Shown piece by piece: positions 23,631-31,435 of a DNA stretch of 39,415 nucleotides. Position 1 is the first letter of the stretch. Each line of letters starts with the position of its first letter. Source of the DNA: Peptococcaceae bacterium (GTDB lineage Bacteria > Bacillota > Desulfitobacteriia > Desulfitobacteriales > Syntrophobotulaceae); the NCBI GenBank assembly GCA_012839895.1, contig DUML01000046.1, positions 1 to 39,415 of the forward strand, given 5' to 3'. The translations under genes and the position numbers were made by a program. A model generated the notes under the pieces. It had not been told where the DNA came from. It made no database searches and saw only the letters and a program-made list of their open reading frames with translations.

Positions 23631-24467
23631 GTGTTCAGCGCTAAGATGTTTAAGAGAAAAGTTAGAGGGACCGGTTTAGAGAAGAAAAGGATTTGTTTGG
23701 GATTGGTTTTCGCAGTTAGCTTGGGGTTTTTCTGCCTGCTTTTAGTGTCGGACATATTCTCAGGTCAGAAAGAGATAGTTGCTTGGCAGGACTTAAATCC
23801 GCTAAAGGCCGGTTCACAGGACGAATTATTTGAGTTTGCTGCGAGTTATTGGAAGGATAGGGGAGAAATTATAAATATAGAGCCTGATATTAACCCTGAG
23901 AGTATAATCAGGTTTCATGTCCTTGCTAATTCAGATAGTGCGGAAGACCAGAACCTTAAGTATGCGGTACGGGATGCAATTTTAAAACAAATAGGTCCAA
24001 GGCTTGCCGAGTCTACATCTTTGGAGCAATCCCGGGAAATCATCCGGGAAGTGGAAACTGAGTTGCTTACGGTTGCCGAGGAAGTGGTGAAAGAGTGGGG
24101 GAAAGATTACCCAGTTACCATGGAGTATGGGAAGAAAGTTTTTCCCACCAAATCCTATGGGAATATAGTCCTTCCCGGAGGTACTTATGAAGCGGTGCAG
24201 GTGAAGATCGGCGAAGCCCGGGGTGCCAATTGGTGGTGTGTTTTGTTTCCTCCTTTGTGTTTCGTAAATGTGGAGGAGCCGGATACAATTAACAAAGATG
24301 TTTTGGCCGGTCAAAAAGCTGAGGATATTTCCAGGGATACTTCCAAGGACATTTCTAAGGTGAATGAAACTGGCGACGCTCAAGAAACTAAGTGTACCTG
24401 GAGTAAATTAACTTATAAAGGAAAGAAAGTTGGTTTCTATTTAAGCAAATTTTTCAAAGGTTTTTAA
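23631..24467 (+). CDS. spoIIR: Stage II sporulation protein R
   Basis: 278 aa. GTG 23631 is chosen because GGGGAGAGA lies just upstream. SpoIIR is made in the forespore and secreted to trigger SpoIIGA cleavage of pro-sigma-E in the mother cell. Family hallmarks are IIRFHVLANSDSAEDQNLKY with AVRDAIL, KSYGNIVLPGGTYEAVQVKI, and ARGANWWCVLFPPLCFVN. An N-terminal hydrophobic signal/anchor lies at about residues 24-42 (ICLGLVFAVSLGFFCLLLV). The C-terminus holds a Lys/Asp-rich variable stretch (about 220-245) before a short conserved-looking end. Confidence 0.95.
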   Translation: MFSAKMFKRKVRGTGLEKKRICLGLVFAVSLGFFCLLLVSDIFSGQKEIVAWQDLNPLKAGSQDELFEFAASYWKDRGEIINIEPDINPESIIRFHVLANSDSAEDQNLKYAVRDAILKQIGPRLAESTSLEQSREIIREVETELLTVAEEVVKEWGKDYPVTMEYGKKVFPTKSYGNIVLPGGTYEAVQVKIGEARGANWWCVLFPPLCFVNVEEPDTINKDVLAGQKAEDISRDTSKDISKVNETGDAQETKCTWSKLTYKGKKVGFYLSKFFKGF

Positions 24468-24473
24468 AGCTTT

Positions 24474-24506
24474 AGCCACTCCTAGGAAAAGCAGGAGGGC
24501 TTTTTT
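24474..24506 (+). terminator. Terminator after spoIIR
   Basis: AGCC-A-CTCCT pairs with AGGAG-GGCT around a 9-nt loop (one bulged A), followed by six T. Seven bases past the stop codon. Confidence 0.88.
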
Positions 24507-24595
24507 ATATTTCCGGTCAAAGGTGATTCTATAATTTCTGGACAAAGCATATTTGTATTTTAAGGAATTTTTGTTGATGAAAGGAGATGTTAAGG

Positions 24596-25384
24596 ATGCG
24601 GAAACCAGGGCTCCTCTTTACTTTCTTTTTGTGTGTTGCAGCCATATTATTATTAGTAGGCTGTAATATTCTAGATAACCTGGTCAAAGATGGCGGCGGT
24701 TCGGCGCCATTAAGCCAACTTTTAAACAGGTTTCAAGGCGAGAAGGGCAATAATGATGCAACTGCTGTCATTACTACTCCACAACAAGGGGAGAGTACCA
24801 TTAAATTGTTTTTTGCGGATAAGAGCGGAACCCAATTGATTGAGGTTTACCGGACCATCCCGAAGACTTTGAGCCTTGCCAAGGAGACAGTGTGTCAATG
24901 GCTTATGGGGCCCACCGGCGGGCAAGGGGATGTTTATGCCGTTGTTAATCCTGCTACCAGTTTGCGCAGTATCAACATTAAAAACGGAATTGCAATTGTG
25001 GATTTAAGTAAAGAGTTTTTAGAGCCGTACAGCAATATAGCCCCGGAAATTGCCCTGTATGGTTTGGTAAATACTTTGACCCAGTTCCCGACAGTTGAAC
25101 TGGTCAAAATTAGAATCGAAGGCCAGGATATTAATATGTACCGGGGTTTGGATTTAAGTAATCTTCGATTTCGCCATGATTTGATAGGTTTTTCGGCTGG
25201 GCCCCTACCGCAAGGGGCTTCAATGGGGGATAATGAAGAGCCCCTAACTCAGGATGTACTCATTGCCGGATTAGGAAAGGAAACAGGTGCCGAGTCGGAG
25301 GAAAAATATGAAGAAGAGCCAAAGGACGGTTCGGGGGCTAGGGAAGTTATTTCCCCAAGTACAATGAACCTTTTTACTCACTAG
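24596..25384 (+). CDS. GerMN-domain lipoprotein
   Basis: 262 aa from ATG 24596, with AAAGGAGA about 8 nt upstream; ATG 24587 overlaps that site. A lipoprotein signal ends in LLLVGC. The GerMN domain covers about residues 55-200: STIKLFFADKSGTQLIEVYR, SLAKETVCQWLMGPTGG, KNGIAIVDLSKEFLE and ALYGLVNTLTQFPTVELVKI. The acidic C-terminal 50 residues are low complexity. In Bacillus, gerM lies near rph and rdgB, which also occur downstream here (31.4-32.9 kb). Role: spore formation/germination and peptidoglycan-associated assembly, by family. Confidence 0.88.
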   Translation: MRKPGLLFTFFLCVAAILLLVGCNILDNLVKDGGGSAPLSQLLNRFQGEKGNNDATAVITTPQQGESTIKLFFADKSGTQLIEVYRTIPKTLSLAKETVCQWLMGPTGGQGDVYAVVNPATSLRSINIKNGIAIVDLSKEFLEPYSNIAPEIALYGLVNTLTQFPTVELVKIRIEGQDINMYRGLDLSNLRFRHDLIGFSAGPLPQGASMGDNEEPLTQDVLIAGLGKETGAESEEKYEEEPKDGSGAREVISPSTMNLFTH

Positions 25385-25615
25385 GAGAAAGGTTTAGGTT
25401 GGAAGTGAAGATTTTAGGTTAAGAAGAGGAAAATTTAGGTAAAGAAAGGGATATATTAGGAGAATTTTTTGCAAATTCAAGGTTAATTAAGTCAAAAATT
25501 TTGACTTCTTGAAAATTTATATGGTTTTTATTTCCTGCATATGGTAGTATAATTATACTTGATTATACTTAATATTTTTAAAATTGTGATTATATATTAA
25601 GAGTGGGGTGTTTAA
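25385..25615 (+). promoter_or_regulatory. marR upstream region with two palindromes
   Basis: 231 bp. The first part (25385-25465) is a loose repeat of GGTTTAGGT/ATTTTAGG-like units. A perfect palindrome, AAGTCAAAA-A-TTTTGACTT, lies at 25489-25507. A second, GTATAATTATAC, at 25547-25558 overlaps a TATAAT hexamer (25548-25553) that could be the marR -10. A 10-bp near-exact duplication (ATTATACTTG/ATTATACTTA) follows at 25552-25571. The palindromes are candidates for MarR autoregulation. Confidence 0.4.
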
Positions 25616-26053
25616 ATGCTTGAGAACAGAGATTTAGCAGGTCATTTGGATAGTTTGCTGCAAAGACTCAGCGTTTTAACCCACAGGCAGAAGAACCAAT
25701 TTGCCGAGGAGATTGGAATCTCTCGCCAGCAGTTCGATGTTTTGTGCATTATTTATGAAAAAGGGCAAATAACGATGGGCGAACTGTGCAAGGAAATATC
25801 TTCAGCCTGTAGTACGGCAACGGATTTGGCTGATAAACTGGAAAGGGCAGGGTATGTTGAGAGGATTAGAGAAAAAAGGGATCGCCGGGTAGTAAGGCTT
25901 AATATTTTGCCTAAAGGTGAAAAAATTATCAAAGCTGTTGTTGAGCAGAGAGCTGAGAGGCTTAGCAGTATCATGAATTCTTTTGAAGAAGAAGATTTAA
26001 AAAATACAATTTCATTTTTGGAAACTTTAACGGACAAATTAGAGAGATTATAA
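25616..26053 (+). CDS. MarR-family transcriptional regulator
   Basis: 145 aa, the normal length. The winged helix-turn-helix is at about residues 35-105: ISRQQFDVLCIIYEKGQITM, ISSACSTATDLADKLERAGY, then the wing VERIREKRDRRVVRLNILPK. Two cysteines flank the first recognition region (LCKEISSAC). N- and C-terminal helices for dimerisation are present. The ribosome site is weak (GGGGTG). The gene ends with a terminator, so it is not obviously in an operon with the fumarase genes; its target and ligand are unknown. Confidence 0.9.
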   Translation: MLENRDLAGHLDSLLQRLSVLTHRQKNQFAEEIGISRQQFDVLCIIYEKGQITMGELCKEISSACSTATDLADKLERAGYVERIREKRDRRVVRLNILPKGEKIIKAVVEQRAERLSSIMNSFEEEDLKNTISFLETLTDKLERL

Positions 26054-26104
26054 GTCCAGTAGGATAAACTGAGAGGATAAGCCTGGTAGAATAAGCTGAG
26101 AGGA
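26051..26104 (+). repeat. Two 27-bp tandem units beginning at the marR stop codon
   Basis: 26051-26077 and 26078-26104 agree at about 22 of 27 positions; both end CTGAGAGGA and begin TAAG. The first unit starts exactly with the TAA stop codon of marR. Confidence 0.85.
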
Positions 26105-26113
26105 TAAGAATTT

Positions 26114-26158
26114 AAACATTTTTGTTCCTGTTGTTTGGACAAAAATGTTTTTGTTTAT
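26114..26158 (+). terminator. Terminator after marR
   Basis: AAACATTTTTGT (26114-26125) pairs with ACAAAAATGTTT (26139-26150), with two further pairs inside, followed by TTGTTTATT. TGCTATACT at 26161-26169 just after it is a possible extended -10 promoter for the fumarase genes. Confidence 0.75.
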
Positions 26159-26234
26159 TATGCTATACTAGGATAGATGATTGCCGGCGAGAATTATAAA
26201 GAATGAAATCTCTACTGCTTTGATGGAGGTAAAC

Positions 26235-27110
26235 GTGAAAATAATTAGTGTTCAAGAGATTATTGCTGCAGTGGAAAAGCTTTGTATTGAGGCCAATTGT
26301 GTTCTCAATTCCGATTTGCAAGCCGCCCTGGAAAAAGCTTTGTCTACTGAGGAATCTCCTCAAGGGCGGGAAGTAATCGAGTTATTGTTAAGAAATGCCC
26401 AAATAGCAGCCGAAGAAAAGATGCCAATTTGCCAGGATACCGGTATGGCGGTACTTTTTGTTGAAGTGGGGCAGGATTTGCAGGTTGTTCAAGGGTCCTT
26501 GACCGAAGCCCTGAATGAAGGTGTCCGTAGGGGCTATAAAAAAGGTTACCTGCGCAAATCTGTTGTCAAAGATCCTTTGGAAAGGGTTAATACCGGGGAC
26601 AATACTCCAGCGGTTATTCATTATGACATTGTTCCTGGGGACAAACTGATCATAACAGTAGCTCCAAAAGGTTTTGGCAGTGAGAACATGGGGGCTTTAA
26701 AAATGTTGAAACCTTCCGATGGCTTGGCAGGTGTCATGAATTTTGTGGTTAATACTGTTGACCAAGCCGGGGCAAATCCCTGTCCGCCAATTATTGTCGG
26801 AGTGGGAATTGGCGGTACCATGGAAAAAGCTGCTCTCCTGGCCAAAAAAGCGCTCCTGAGGCCTATTGGGACAAGCCACCCTGATGCTTTCTATGCCCAA
26901 GTGGAAAAAGAATTGCTTCGCAGGATTAACAGTCTGGGAATTGGCCCTCAAGGTTTCGGCGGCAGGAATACGGCTTTAGCTGTGCATGTGGAAACCTTTC
27001 CTACTCATATTGCCGGTTTGCCTGTTGCCGTGAATATTAATTGCCATGTGGCCAGGCACAGGCGGGTTGTTTTGGAAGGGAGGGAATCCGCCGATGAACA
27101 CCACAGTTAA
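26235..27110 (+). CDS. Class I fumarate hydratase (or L-tartrate dehydratase) alpha subunit
   Basis: 291 aa from GTG 26235, with GGAGG 5 nt upstream; the frame is open earlier but lacks a ribosome site. Iron-sulfur hydro-lyase catalysing fumarate/malate interconversion. Cysteine-containing motifs are MPICQDTGMAV, GANPCPPIIVGVGIGG and VNINCHVARH, consistent with the three ligands of the [4Fe-4S] cluster. APKGFGSENMGALKML is also diagnostic. The beta subunit gene overlaps its end by 17 bp, so the pair should be translated together. Two-subunit fumarases of this type are common in anaerobic Clostridia. Confidence 0.92.
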   Translation: MKIISVQEIIAAVEKLCIEANCVLNSDLQAALEKALSTEESPQGREVIELLLRNAQIAAEEKMPICQDTGMAVLFVEVGQDLQVVQGSLTEALNEGVRRGYKKGYLRKSVVKDPLERVNTGDNTPAVIHYDIVPGDKLIITVAPKGFGSENMGALKMLKPSDGLAGVMNFVVNTVDQAGANPCPPIIVGVGIGGTMEKAALLAKKALLRPIGTSHPDAFYAQVEKELLRRINSLGIGPQGFGGRNTALAVHVETFPTHIAGLPVAVNINCHVARHRRVVLEGRESADEHHS

Positions 27111-27708
27111 TAATAAGGAACAGTTTACAGTTAATAATAAGGAACAGTTTATTGAAGAAATGCGAATTAAAACTCCTTTTGGAGAAGAGACAGTCGCTTC
27201 GTTAAAATGCGGGCAAAAAGTCCTCTTAAACGGTGTCATATATACGGGGCGGGATGCTGCCCATAAGAAAATGGTTGAGGCTTTAGAACGCGGCGAAGAA
27301 CTACCTTTTGACATTACGGGTCAGGTGATTTATTTTGTGGGGCCAACCCCTGCTCCGGCAGGCAAAGTGATTGGTTCGGCAGGGCCAACCACCAGTGGCA
27401 GAATGGATGCGTATTCTCCTTTGCTTATTGCCAGGGGTTTAAAAGGGATGATCGGCAAAGGTCCCCGTTCCCGGGAAGTAATTGAGGCTATGCGGAAGTA
27501 TAAAGCGGTTTATTTGGGGGCAATAGGCGGGGCAGGCGCTCTTTTGGGGGCGTGCATCAAGGAAGCGGAAATAATCGCCTACCCTGAGCTGGGGACTGAG
27601 GCTATCCGCCGCTTGGTCGTGGAGGATTTTCCGGCTATAGTTTTAATTGACAGTACCGGGCAAAACCTTTATGAATTAGGGAAGGCCAAATACCGGGTAT
27701 CACCCTGA
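27094..27708 (+). CDS. Class I fumarate hydratase beta subunit
   Basis: 204 aa from ATG 27094, with GGGAGGG about 10 nt upstream. The beta-domain motifs are VLLNGVIYTGRDAAHKKMVE, IYFVGPTPAPAGKVIGSAGP, TTSGRMDAYSPLLIARGL and YLGAIGGAGALLG. The N-terminus contains an exact 8-residue duplication (VNNKEQFT VNNKEQFI) from a 24-bp tandem duplication that also spans the alpha-subunit stop codon. The last codons (KYRVSP, then TGA) coincide with a degenerate copy of the palindromic element seen near 38 kb. Confidence 0.92.
   Translation: MNTTVNNKEQFTVNNKEQFIEEMRIKTPFGEETVASLKCGQKVLLNGVIYTGRDAAHKKMVEALERGEELPFDITGQVIYFVGPTPAPAGKVIGSAGPTTSGRMDAYSPLLIARGLKGMIGKGPRSREVIEAMRKYKAVYLGAIGGAGALLGACIKEAEIIAYPELGTEAIRRLVVEDFPAIVLIDSTGQNLYELGKAKYRVSP
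27104..27151 (+). repeat. Exact 24-bp tandem duplication at the fumarase gene junction
   Basis: 27104-27127 equals 27128-27151 base for base. The first copy carries the alpha-subunit stop codon (27108-27110) in one frame and beta-subunit codons in another. Confidence 0.95.
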
Positions 27709-27728
27709 GTGCGAAGCATTTAAGGGTA

Positions 27729-27757
27729 TTGATTATTTTGAATGGCTCCCTTATAAT
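27729..27757 (+). promoter_or_regulatory. Sigma-A-type promoter before the amidase gene
   Basis: TTGATT (27729-27734), 17 bp, TATAAT (27752-27757). Expected start is near 27764, only a few bases before the hairpin at 27770. Confidence 0.6.
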
Positions 27758-27769
27758 GGTAATAAGTAA

Positions 27770-27811
27770 ACACAAGGTTTGGCGGGTATTACGCTACCTT
27801 GTGTTTTTTTT
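27770..27811 (+). terminator. Terminator after fumarase genes, or leader attenuator
   Basis: ACACAAGGT (27770-27778) pairs with ACCTTGTGT (27796-27804) and is followed by a T8 run (27804-27811). It would stop transcripts from the fumarase operon and also any RNA starting at the promoter just upstream. Confidence 0.8.
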
Positions 27812-27890
27812 ATGGGGTAAAGGGTGTAGATGATGGGCAGATATTTTTAAAGGATATTTAAAGATTATTAAAGAAAAGGAGTCCGAAATT

Positions 27891-28451
27891 ATGAAGAAAT
27901 TAAAAATAACCATTAATGCCGGACACGGCTTAAAGAATTCCGGGGTATATGATCCAGGTGCCATAGGCCCCGGAGGTTTACGGGAAGCTGAGCAAAACCT
28001 GGAGGTGGCCAAGATCTTGGAGAAAAAACTCCAAGCTCGAGGGTTTGAGACTTTACTAATTCAGGATGGGGATTTGAATGATGTTGTCCGGGAGTCAAAC
28101 CGGTGGCAAGCCGATTACTTTATAGCCTTGCACTGCAATGCCTCGACAGCATCCACCGCCGAAGGGGTGGAAACCTATGCCTGGCTGCCGGGCGGTATGG
28201 GGGAAAGGCTCGCCAAGGCTATTCAAAAAGAACTTGTCCTGGCTACTGGGTTAAGGGACCGGGGAGTAAAATATGCTAACTTTCGAGTGCTTAAAGACAC
28301 GGACTGCCCGGCTGTTTTGGTTGAAGCCGGTTTTATTACCAATCCAAATACGGAAAAACTGATGCGACAGGATGTTTTTGACGAGAAAGTGGCGGGAGCA
28401 ATTGCCCGGGGGTTGGAAGAAGCTGCTTTCAACAGAACTGTTATTAAATAG
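27891..28451 (+). CDS. N-acetylmuramoyl-L-alanine amidase (Amidase_3)
   Basis: 186 aa, a single catalytic domain. It cleaves the amide bond between MurNAc and the stem peptide. The four usual motifs are visible: ITINAGHG (zinc His), GLREAEQNL (Glu), FIALHCNAS (zinc His) and VLVEAGFITNP (catalytic Glu). No signal peptide or wall-binding domain is present, so export must be indirect, or it acts in the forespore or mother cell as some sporulation amidases do. AAAAGGAG lies 9 nt before ATG. A stop lies 61 bp before the next gene. Confidence 0.92.
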   Translation: MKKLKITINAGHGLKNSGVYDPGAIGPGGLREAEQNLEVAKILEKKLQARGFETLLIQDGDLNDVVRESNRWQADYFIALHCNASTASTAEGVETYAWLPGGMGERLAKAIQKELVLATGLRDRGVKYANFRVLKDTDCPAVLVEAGFITNPNTEKLMRQDVFDEKVAGAIARGLEEAAFNRTVIK

Positions 28452-28512
28452 AAATTATCGCAGGAAAAAGCTAATCCTTGCCGAATTATCATTAACCATG
28501 GAGGGGAATGAA

Positions 28513-29742
28513 ATGGCAAGGATACAAACTGCTAAGGACGCTATTCGTCGGATTTGGAGCTTTTCCAAAGCATTGGATTTAGCCCTGGTTGATGAAGAGA
28601 TCCAGAAAGGTTTGCAGATAGATATTGGTTATCGGCACGGGGAAAAAGTCGGTTACCTTTGTCTCCGGTTAGGAGAACTTATAGGTATTAGGGGCAAGGA
28701 GCTTTTTCTTTTGCTTATTGGCGGCCTAATGCATGATATTGGTGCGGTAGGGGGCTTTGCCCAGTATCATGGTGATTATCGATTAATGCAAAAACATTCT
28801 GAGCTGGGAGCGAAAATTTTGGAAGGTTTGTCTTTGGGGGAGACCTTGGTAGAAGCAATAAGATACCATCACCAGACGCCGGGGGACCATCAAAGCGAAT
28901 CCTTAATGGCGAAGATTATTGCTTTTGCTGATAAGCTGGATATCATTATGACAACCAAAAGGGATATTTACAAGGAGAAGGACGACATTGTTCGTCGAAT
29001 GAATTCTTTGGTGGGGGAGGAAGTTTATCCGGAGGTTTTCCCTGCTTTTCACCGCTTGACCGGCGAAGAGGCTTTTTGGTTGGACCTGGAAGGGGATTTG
29101 TTGGAGGCTACTCTTGATTTTCTTTTTAAGAAGATAGATGACGCCTACTGCTTTGAATCGGAAGAGATTTGCAACTTAATTCAGGGGCCTTCTTTTACTG
29201 TCCGGCTGGCGGAGACTTTTGCAGCTTTGATTGACCAGAAGAGTGCTTATACCGGCAGGCATTCACGTTCAGTGGCGGAGACTGCCACAAAACTTAGCGA
29301 AGGTTTGGGTTGGTCAAGGGAAATGTGTCAGGAAATGAGATTAGCCGGGTTGTTACATGACTTGGGGAAACTGGCTGTTCCCCGCAAAATTCTGGATAAA
29401 GAGGCTGCTCTTGATGCCGGGGAAGCCCGGATTATTAGGACTCACACTTATTATTCCTACCATCTGCTGCAGGCTGCCGGTTTTTCCCGTAATATTGTGG
29501 AATGGGCGGCATATCACCATGAGCGGCTGGACGGCCAAGGTTATCCTTTTCACTTGGCCGGAGAACTTCTTCCTGTAGGCGCCCGCATTATGACTATTGC
29601 CGATATGTTTGTAGCTTTAACTGAAGACAGGCCTTACCGAGCGGGCCTCTCCAAAGAGGAAGCTTTGGCTATTGTGGCCGGGGGGATTGGAAAAAATGTA
29701 GACGGGGAGTTGGTTGAGGCTGCCCGGGAAATTTTATTATAG
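28513..29742 (+). CDS. Tandem HD-domain protein with C-terminal HD-GYP
   Basis: 409 aa from ATG 28513, with GGAGGGG 6 nt upstream; ATG 28498 overlaps that site. The first HD domain (about 35-150) has GYRHGEKVG, GGLMHDIGAVGG, LMQKHSELG, IRYHHQTPGDH and FADKLDI. The second (about 240-395) is an HD-GYP: YTGRHSRSVAETA, LLHDLGKLAVP, IIRTHTYYS, YHHERLDGQGYP and RIMTIADMFVAL. HD-GYP domains hydrolyse cyclic di-GMP. No receiver or sensor domain is visible, so the first HD domain may be the regulatory part or a second phosphohydrolase. Confidence 0.85.
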   Translation: MARIQTAKDAIRRIWSFSKALDLALVDEEIQKGLQIDIGYRHGEKVGYLCLRLGELIGIRGKELFLLLIGGLMHDIGAVGGFAQYHGDYRLMQKHSELGAKILEGLSLGETLVEAIRYHHQTPGDHQSESLMAKIIAFADKLDIIMTTKRDIYKEKDDIVRRMNSLVGEEVYPEVFPAFHRLTGEEAFWLDLEGDLLEATLDFLFKKIDDAYCFESEEICNLIQGPSFTVRLAETFAALIDQKSAYTGRHSRSVAETATKLSEGLGWSREMCQEMRLAGLLHDLGKLAVPRKILDKEAALDAGEARIIRTHTYYSYHLLQAAGFSRNIVEWAAYHHERLDGQGYPFHLAGELLPVGARIMTIADMFVALTEDRPYRAGLSKEEALAIVAGGIGKNVDGELVEAAREILL

Positions 29743-29850
29743 TAAGAGCATTATTGTTAGAGTGTTATATTTTGTTAGAGTGCAATTTTTTGAGTGTTAT
29801 TGTTAACGTGCTATATTTTGAGCGTTATATTTTGCGTGTTTTACTTCAGA
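29743..29850 (+). repeat. Loose repeat tract after the HD-GYP gene
   Basis: Repeated forms of TTGTTAGAGTGTTATATT, TTGAGTGTTATTGTTAACGT and TTGAGCGTTATATT fill the gap directly after the stop codon. Unit boundaries are irregular. No terminator or promoter was recognised here. Confidence 0.6.
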
Positions 29851-29908
29851 TTAATTATGAGTTAGAATTTATTTAATGCGAATTAGTCAATTCAGGGAAG
29901 TGAGCTTT

Positions 29909-30556
29909 TTGTTTTATTCCTTTGAGCTGGAGAAGTATCTGGAAGATTTGCTGCCGCCCAGAGATGAGCTGCTTTTGGAGATGGAAAAAGTAGCATTAGA
30001 GGAGACTATTCCTGTAGTGACTCCGGCTGTAGGCAATTTTTTGCAAATGCTGGTGGAGATTAGTGGCGCCCGTTCGATCTTGGAAATAGGGACGGCTATC
30101 GGTTATTCTACTGTTTACTTGGCGAGGGGCGCGCGACAGACCGGCGGGAAAGTGTTGACGCTGGATATGAATAAAGGGAGGCTTCAGAGGGCCGTAGAAT
30201 ATTTGCAGAAAGCCGGGCTTGCTGATTTGGTGGAGTTTTCGGCCGAAAATGCTTTAAAATACTTGCCCCGGCTTTCCCGGCAGTTTGATTTGATCTTTGT
30301 GGATGCAGCCAAAGGAGAGTATCAGGAGTATTTAGAGTTACTGATTCCCCTGCTGGTTCCCGGTGGGCTCCTGGTTGTCGATAATGTACTTTTTCGGGGC
30401 TGGGTTGTCCCAGGTGCGGTTTTTGACAGCAAATATGACCGTATGGTCGGAGCCATGCGAGGTTTTTTGCGCCATTTAGCGGAGATGCCGGGGTTTAGGG
30501 TGAGTATTCTGCCTTTCGGTGATGGTCTGGCTCTAGCCAGGCGCAGTCTGGAGTAA
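29909..30556 (+). CDS. O-methyltransferase, TrmR-like (Methyltransf_3)
   Basis: 215 aa from TTG 29909, with GGGAAG 8 nt upstream; ATG 29876 has no ribosome site. The SAM-binding motif is ILEIGTAIGYSTVYLARG (about residues 58-75), acidic loop LTLDMNK, then FDLIFVDAAKGEYQEYLELL and LLVVDNVLFRGWV, as in catechol/caffeoyl-CoA-type methyltransferases. In low-GC Gram-positives the closest named member is TrmR, which methylates 5-hydroxyuridine at the tRNA wobble position. The specific substrate is inferred from family, not shown. Confidence 0.82.
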   Translation: MFYSFELEKYLEDLLPPRDELLLEMEKVALEETIPVVTPAVGNFLQMLVEISGARSILEIGTAIGYSTVYLARGARQTGGKVLTLDMNKGRLQRAVEYLQKAGLADLVEFSAENALKYLPRLSRQFDLIFVDAAKGEYQEYLELLIPLLVPGGLLVVDNVLFRGWVVPGAVFDSKYDRMVGAMRGFLRHLAEMPGFRVSILPFGDGLALARRSLE

Positions 30557-30587
30557 GAGGCTAAGCCTTTTTAAGAGAGGTAATTTT

Positions 30588-31304
30588 ATGTTGGCAAAAA
30601 GATTCGGAAGAAGTTTGCTGGCCTTTTTCAGTGCCTTAATTTTAAGCGCAGTGCTGCTGTTAACAGCTATTGAAATAAATGCTTTTGACCTTGACTTTTT
30701 CCGTTCCGAGTATGTCAAACTTAATACTGCGGAAGCTATTGGGATCAGCGAGCCGGAACTAATGCAGACCACGGAGCTGCTTTTGGCCTATATTAAAGGG
30801 GAGCAGCAGGATTTAAGGATTAAAGCTGTGATTAAAGGTGTTGAGCGGCAAGTATTTAACCAGAGAGAAATTGACCATATGGTTGATGTGCAAAGGCTTT
30901 ATGCTGTTGCCCATTGGTTGAGAAACAGCGGAATAGTAATGTTGTTCCTTTTCTTAGGGTTGCTGCTTTTTTTAACAGGCAGGAAATTTTGGCAATTCTT
31001 GGCTCGCGGCTATTTGGCAGGGGCGACTGTTTTTCTGCTTTTTTTAGGTGCGATTGCTCTGGCTATTTCCAGGGATTTTCTTTGGTTTTGGAATAACTTT
31101 CATTATTTGATTTTTACTAATGACCTTTGGATTTTGAACCCGGAAACTGATATTTTGATACAGATGGTACCCGAACAATTTTTTTTGGACTTGGTAGTCA
31201 GGATTATTATCTCATTTGGCCTGGCTTTGCTGGGTTTAGCCGCCTTGGCAGGATTTTATCTTTATAGAAAAAGTAAAAATAGTTATAAAAATATAAAGGT
31301 GTAA
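30588..31304 (+). CDS. TIGR01906 (DUF1461) family integral membrane protein
   Basis: 238 aa with an N-terminal membrane segment (LLAFFSALILSAVLLLTAI), an external loop with EINAFDLDFFRSEY and FNQREIDHMVDVQRLYAVAH, and three further membrane segments (VMLFLFLGLLLFLTG; LAGATVFLLFLGAIALAIS; IIISFGLALLGLAALAGFYL). The pattern, including FHYLIFTNDLWILNPETDIL, fits the TIGR01906 family of unknown function. AGAGAGGT precedes ATG by 8 nt. It starts 31 bp after the methyltransferase gene, so the two are probably co-transcribed. Confidence 0.88.
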   Translation: MLAKRFGRSLLAFFSALILSAVLLLTAIEINAFDLDFFRSEYVKLNTAEAIGISEPELMQTTELLLAYIKGEQQDLRIKAVIKGVERQVFNQREIDHMVDVQRLYAVAHWLRNSGIVMLFLFLGLLLFLTGRKFWQFLARGYLAGATVFLLFLGAIALAISRDFLWFWNNFHYLIFTNDLWILNPETDILIQMVPEQFFLDLVVRIIISFGLALLGLAALAGFYLYRKSKNSYKNIKV

Positions 31305-31435
31305 AAATAAAAATAATTGCAGTACATAATAGAATTATAAACTTTATTTTTGGGTCATTCTGAAAACAGTTAGTTTTATTGTAATACAGGAAATATTTAT
31401 ACAGGAAATATAAAACGTATACAGAAAGGAAGTTA

